Positions 62,447 through 64,000 of a DNA stretch of 64,000 nt are shown one piece after another. The stretch spans positions 3,045,501 through 3,109,500 of the forward strand of contig NZ_CP127173.1 of NCBI RefSeq assembly GCF_030264295.1. Direction: 5' to 3'. The translations under genes were made by a program, and so were the position numbers. Each line of letters opens with the position of its first letter. Positions within the stretch are counted from its first letter, which is position 1. Source of the DNA: Amycolatopsis nalaikhensis (GTDB lineage Bacteria > Actinomycetota > Actinomycetes > Mycobacteriales > Pseudonocardiaceae). The notes under the pieces were generated by a model. That model had not been told where the DNA came from. It searched no databases and was given only the letters and a program-made list of their open reading frames with translations.

Positions 62447-63313
62447 GTGACACCCCTCCCCACCCTCGCCACCGGCAAGGTCCGCGACCTCTACGCCGTG
62501 GGCGACGACCACCTCCTGGTCGTCGCCTCCGACCGCATTTCCGCCTTCGAGCACGTGTTCCCCACCCCCGTCCCGGACAAGGGCCGGGTGCTCACCGCGA
62601 TGAGCGTCTTCTGGTTCCGCGAGCTCGCCGACGTCCTCCCGAACCACCTGGTCGCCTGGGACGGCCCGGCGATCCCGGAGGCGTTCCGCGGCCGCGCGCT
62701 GCTCGTCGAGCGGCTCGACATGCTGCCGGTGGAGGCCGTCGTCCGCGGCCACCTCACCGGCCGCGGGTACGCCGACTACCGCCGGTGCGGCGCCGTGTGC
62801 GGCGTCGAGCTGCCGGCAGGGCTGGCCGAGTCGGCCCGGCTGCCCGAGCCGATCTTCACGCCGTCCACCAAGGCCCGGCCGGGGGAACCGGACGAGAACA
62901 TCGACTTCGACACCTTCGCGGCGGTGCTCGGCCGCAAGCTCGCCGAGGAGGTCAGGGAGGCGTCGCTGGAAGCTCTACCGCCGCGGCGCCGCGCGGGCCG
63001 CGGAGCAGGGGCTCCTGCTGGCGGACACGAAGTTCGAGTTCGGCATCGGGCGCAACGGGCTGGTGCTCGCGGACGAGCTGTTGACGCCGGATTCGGCGCG
63101 CTACTGGCTCGCCGACGGTCACCGGACGGGCCGCCCGCGGCCGTCGTTCGACAAGCAGCACGTGCGCGACTGGCTCGTCGGGCCGACGTCGGGCTGGGAC
63201 TGCGTGTCCGCGCTGCCGCCGTTGCCGCCGGAGGTGGTGCAGGCCACGCGCGAGCGGTACCTCGCGGCGTACCACCGCATCACCGGGCTTTCGCTGGCAG
63301 ACTGGCCGTGTGA
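62447..63313 (+). CDS. purC: SAICAR synthetase, frameshifted
   Basis: Joins CAIR and aspartate in purine synthesis. From the GTG at 62447 the frame encodes T-G-K-V-R-D-L-Y, S-D-R-I-S-A-F-E, V-R-G-H-L-T-G-R-G and F-T-P-S-T-K-A up to V-R-E-A-S-L. At 62968-62969 there is one G too many; removing it gives L-K-L-Y-R-R-G-A-A-R-A-A-E-Q-G and D-T-K-F-E-F-G, then S-F-D-K-Q-H-V-R-D-W-L. Near 63305 a G seems to be missing: adding it gives L-A-D-W-P-V and a TGA at 63311-63313 that overlaps the next GTG. Otherwise the frame runs on to 63440. Read as a functional gene with sequence errors. Confidence 0.86.
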   Translation: MTPLPTLATGKVRDLYAVGDDHLLVVASDRISAFEHVFPTPVPDKGRVLTAMSVFWFRELADVLPNHLVAWDGPAIPEAFRGRALLVERLDMLPVEAVVRGHLTGRGYADYRRCGAVCGVELPAGLAESARLPEPIFTPSTKARPGEPDENIDFDTFAAVLGRKLAEEVREASLEALPPRRRAGRGAGAPAGGHEVRVRHRAQRAGARGRAVDAGFGALLARRRSPDGPPAAVVRQAARARLARRADVGLGLRVRAAAVAAGGGAGHARAVPRGVPPHHRAFAGRLAV

Positions 63314-63825
63314 TCCTGCTGATCTGCGGCAGCCTGCGGGCGGGCTCGGCCAACGCGGCGGTGCTGGGGACCGCCGCCACCCTCACCGAGACCACGACGT
63401 ACCCCGGTCTCGCCGAACTGCCGCACTTCAACCCCGATGACGACCGCGACCCGCTGCACCCGGCCGTCGCCGAGCTGCGGGCGGCGGTCAAGGAGGCGGA
63501 CGCGGTCCTGATCTGCACGCCGGAGTACGCGGGCGGGCTGCCGGGGTCGTTCAAGAACCTGCTGGACTGGACCGTCGGCGGCGGCGAGATCTACGGCAAG
63601 CCGGTGGCGTGGATCAACGCGTCGTCGGTCGCGGCGCCGACGGGTGGCCGCGACGCGCACGACTCGCTGCGCAAGGTCCTGACGTACGCGGGCGCGAAGA
63701 TCGTCGAGGAGGCGTGCGCGCGGATCCCGGTGTCGCGCGCGGTAGTCGCCGACGGTCGGGTGACCGATCCTGACCTGCGCGGCCGGATCGCCGTCGCGGT
63801 GAAGCGGTTGCGCGAGGGCGTCTGA
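63310..63825 (+). CDS. NAD(P)H-dependent FMN reductase
   Basis: 171 residues from a GTG that overlaps the inferred purC stop. Flavodoxin-like fold: L-I-C-G-S-L-R-A-G-S-A-N-A-A-V binds the FMN phosphate and T-P-E-Y-A-G-G-L-P-G-S-F-K-N-L-L-D-W surrounds the isoalloxazine. Belongs to the SsuE/chromate-azoreductase-like group. Probably co-transcribed with purC but not part of that pathway. Confidence 0.88.
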   Translation: MILLICGSLRAGSANAAVLGTAATLTETTTYPGLAELPHFNPDDDRDPLHPAVAELRAAVKEADAVLICTPEYAGGLPGSFKNLLDWTVGGGEIYGKPVAWINASSVAAPTGGRDAHDSLRKVLTYAGAKIVEEACARIPVSRAVVADGRVTDPDLRGRIAVAVKRLREGV

Positions 63826-63891
63826 CCCTTCCGGCAACGGACGCCCGCCCGTTCCGCGCGGTTCACGGCGACGTCAGACGGGTGCGTCCCA

Positions 63892-64000
63892 ATGGGGAGC
63901 GTGGACGCTCGCTTGCTGGTTTCGCTGTCGGGAATCACCCCGCGCACGCTGCACCGGTGCGCCGATCTGGCGGCCGAGCTCGACCGCCGCAAGGTCCCGC
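63892..64000 (+). CDS. Start of a DUF2334/polysaccharide deacetylase-like protein (partial)
   Basis: The frame from the ATG at 63892 (or GTG at 63901) stays open to the window edge. It begins S-V-D-A-R-L-L-V-S-L-S-G-I-T-P-R-T-L and goes on C-A-D-L-A-A-E-L-D-R-R-K-V-P, the way actinobacterial DUF2334 proteins start. About 36 residues are seen, so the call is tentative. Confidence 0.45.
   Translation, partial: MGSVDARLLVSLSGITPRTLHRCADLAAELDRRKVP

Noticed and set aside
63063..63440. purC ending at 63440 in the shifted frame
   Set aside because: It would overlap the FMN reductase by 131 bp with a Pro/Arg/His-rich tail that is unlike PurC; a missing base near 63305 explains it better.

Overview
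The window is about 64 kb of very GC-rich DNA with short intergenic gaps, many GTG starts, overlapping stop/start codons and strong third-position G/C. Gene families point to an actinomycete of the Pseudonocardiaceae, most probably Amycolatopsis or a close relative: AfsA-type hotdog protein, DUF3151, DUF574 methyltransferase, DUF3558 lipoprotein, EspG/PPE/WXG100 type VII secretion proteins, SigE-type sigma factor, and a glycosyltransferase closely resembling the glycopeptide (vancomycin-type) enzymes. The genus is inferred from this style and was not tested by comparison.

Layout. 1-3446: the end of an operon of translationally coupled genes (an AfsA-like double-hotdog protein, two unknown proteins, a flavin reductase, a metallo-beta-lactamase-fold hydrolase) that looks like the edge of a small specialised-metabolite or signalling cluster. 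3451-4126: a VapBC-like toxin-antitoxin pair. 4159-15963: ordinary accessory genes (membrane protein, DUF3151, secreted lipase with a divergent TetR gene, diguanylate cyclase, MFS exporter, FAD/NAD protein, glycosyltransferase, secreted HNH nuclease). 16040-27766: purA and purD with transporters, a serine hydrolase and a secreted glycerophosphodiesterase between them. 27889-34692: an ESX/type VII secretion substrate locus without secretion machinery, holding an EspC-like protein, DUF3558 lipoprotein, PPE-like protein, EspG-like chaperone, a Ser/Thr kinase, a WXG100-like protein and a WXG100 - polyglycine - lytic transglycosylase fusion. 34708-40693: aminotransferase, methyltransferase, HAD, threonine aldolase, sigma/membrane-protein pair, TetR.

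40726-54516 reads as one galactoside catabolic unit: GntR regulator, ABC sugar importer, intracellular GH36 and secreted GH27 alpha-galactosidases, SDR dehydrogenase, lactonase, galactonate dehydratase (DgoD-like) and KDPGal aldolase. This is a De Ley-Doudoroff-type oxidative route from alpha-galactosides to pyruvate and glyceraldehyde-3-phosphate; a KDGal kinase is not in the window. A glycopeptide-type glycosyltransferase sits inside it. 54600-63825 returns to core genes: purB, a polar amino acid ABC importer with two tandem binding proteins, an IS110-family insertion with a structured upstream region, a MOSC protein, a SAM hydrolase/adenosyltransferase, purC and an FMN reductase.

Two patterns cut across genes. 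First, five 44-bp palindromes with the same architecture (constant TCGTGAGTG ends, variable middles, 2-nt centre) lie at gene 3' ends and often supply the stop codon. Second, a 13-bp quasi-palindrome, GTCC(A/T)NNN(T/C/A)GGAC, recurs at least 14 times inside genes, usually where rare A/T-rich codons are used. Four genes (purA, a Ser/Thr kinase, a sigma-linked membrane protein and purC) carry single-base frameshifts in G/C runs; these are more likely sequence errors than true inactivation. No rRNA, tRNA or CRISPR array was seen.
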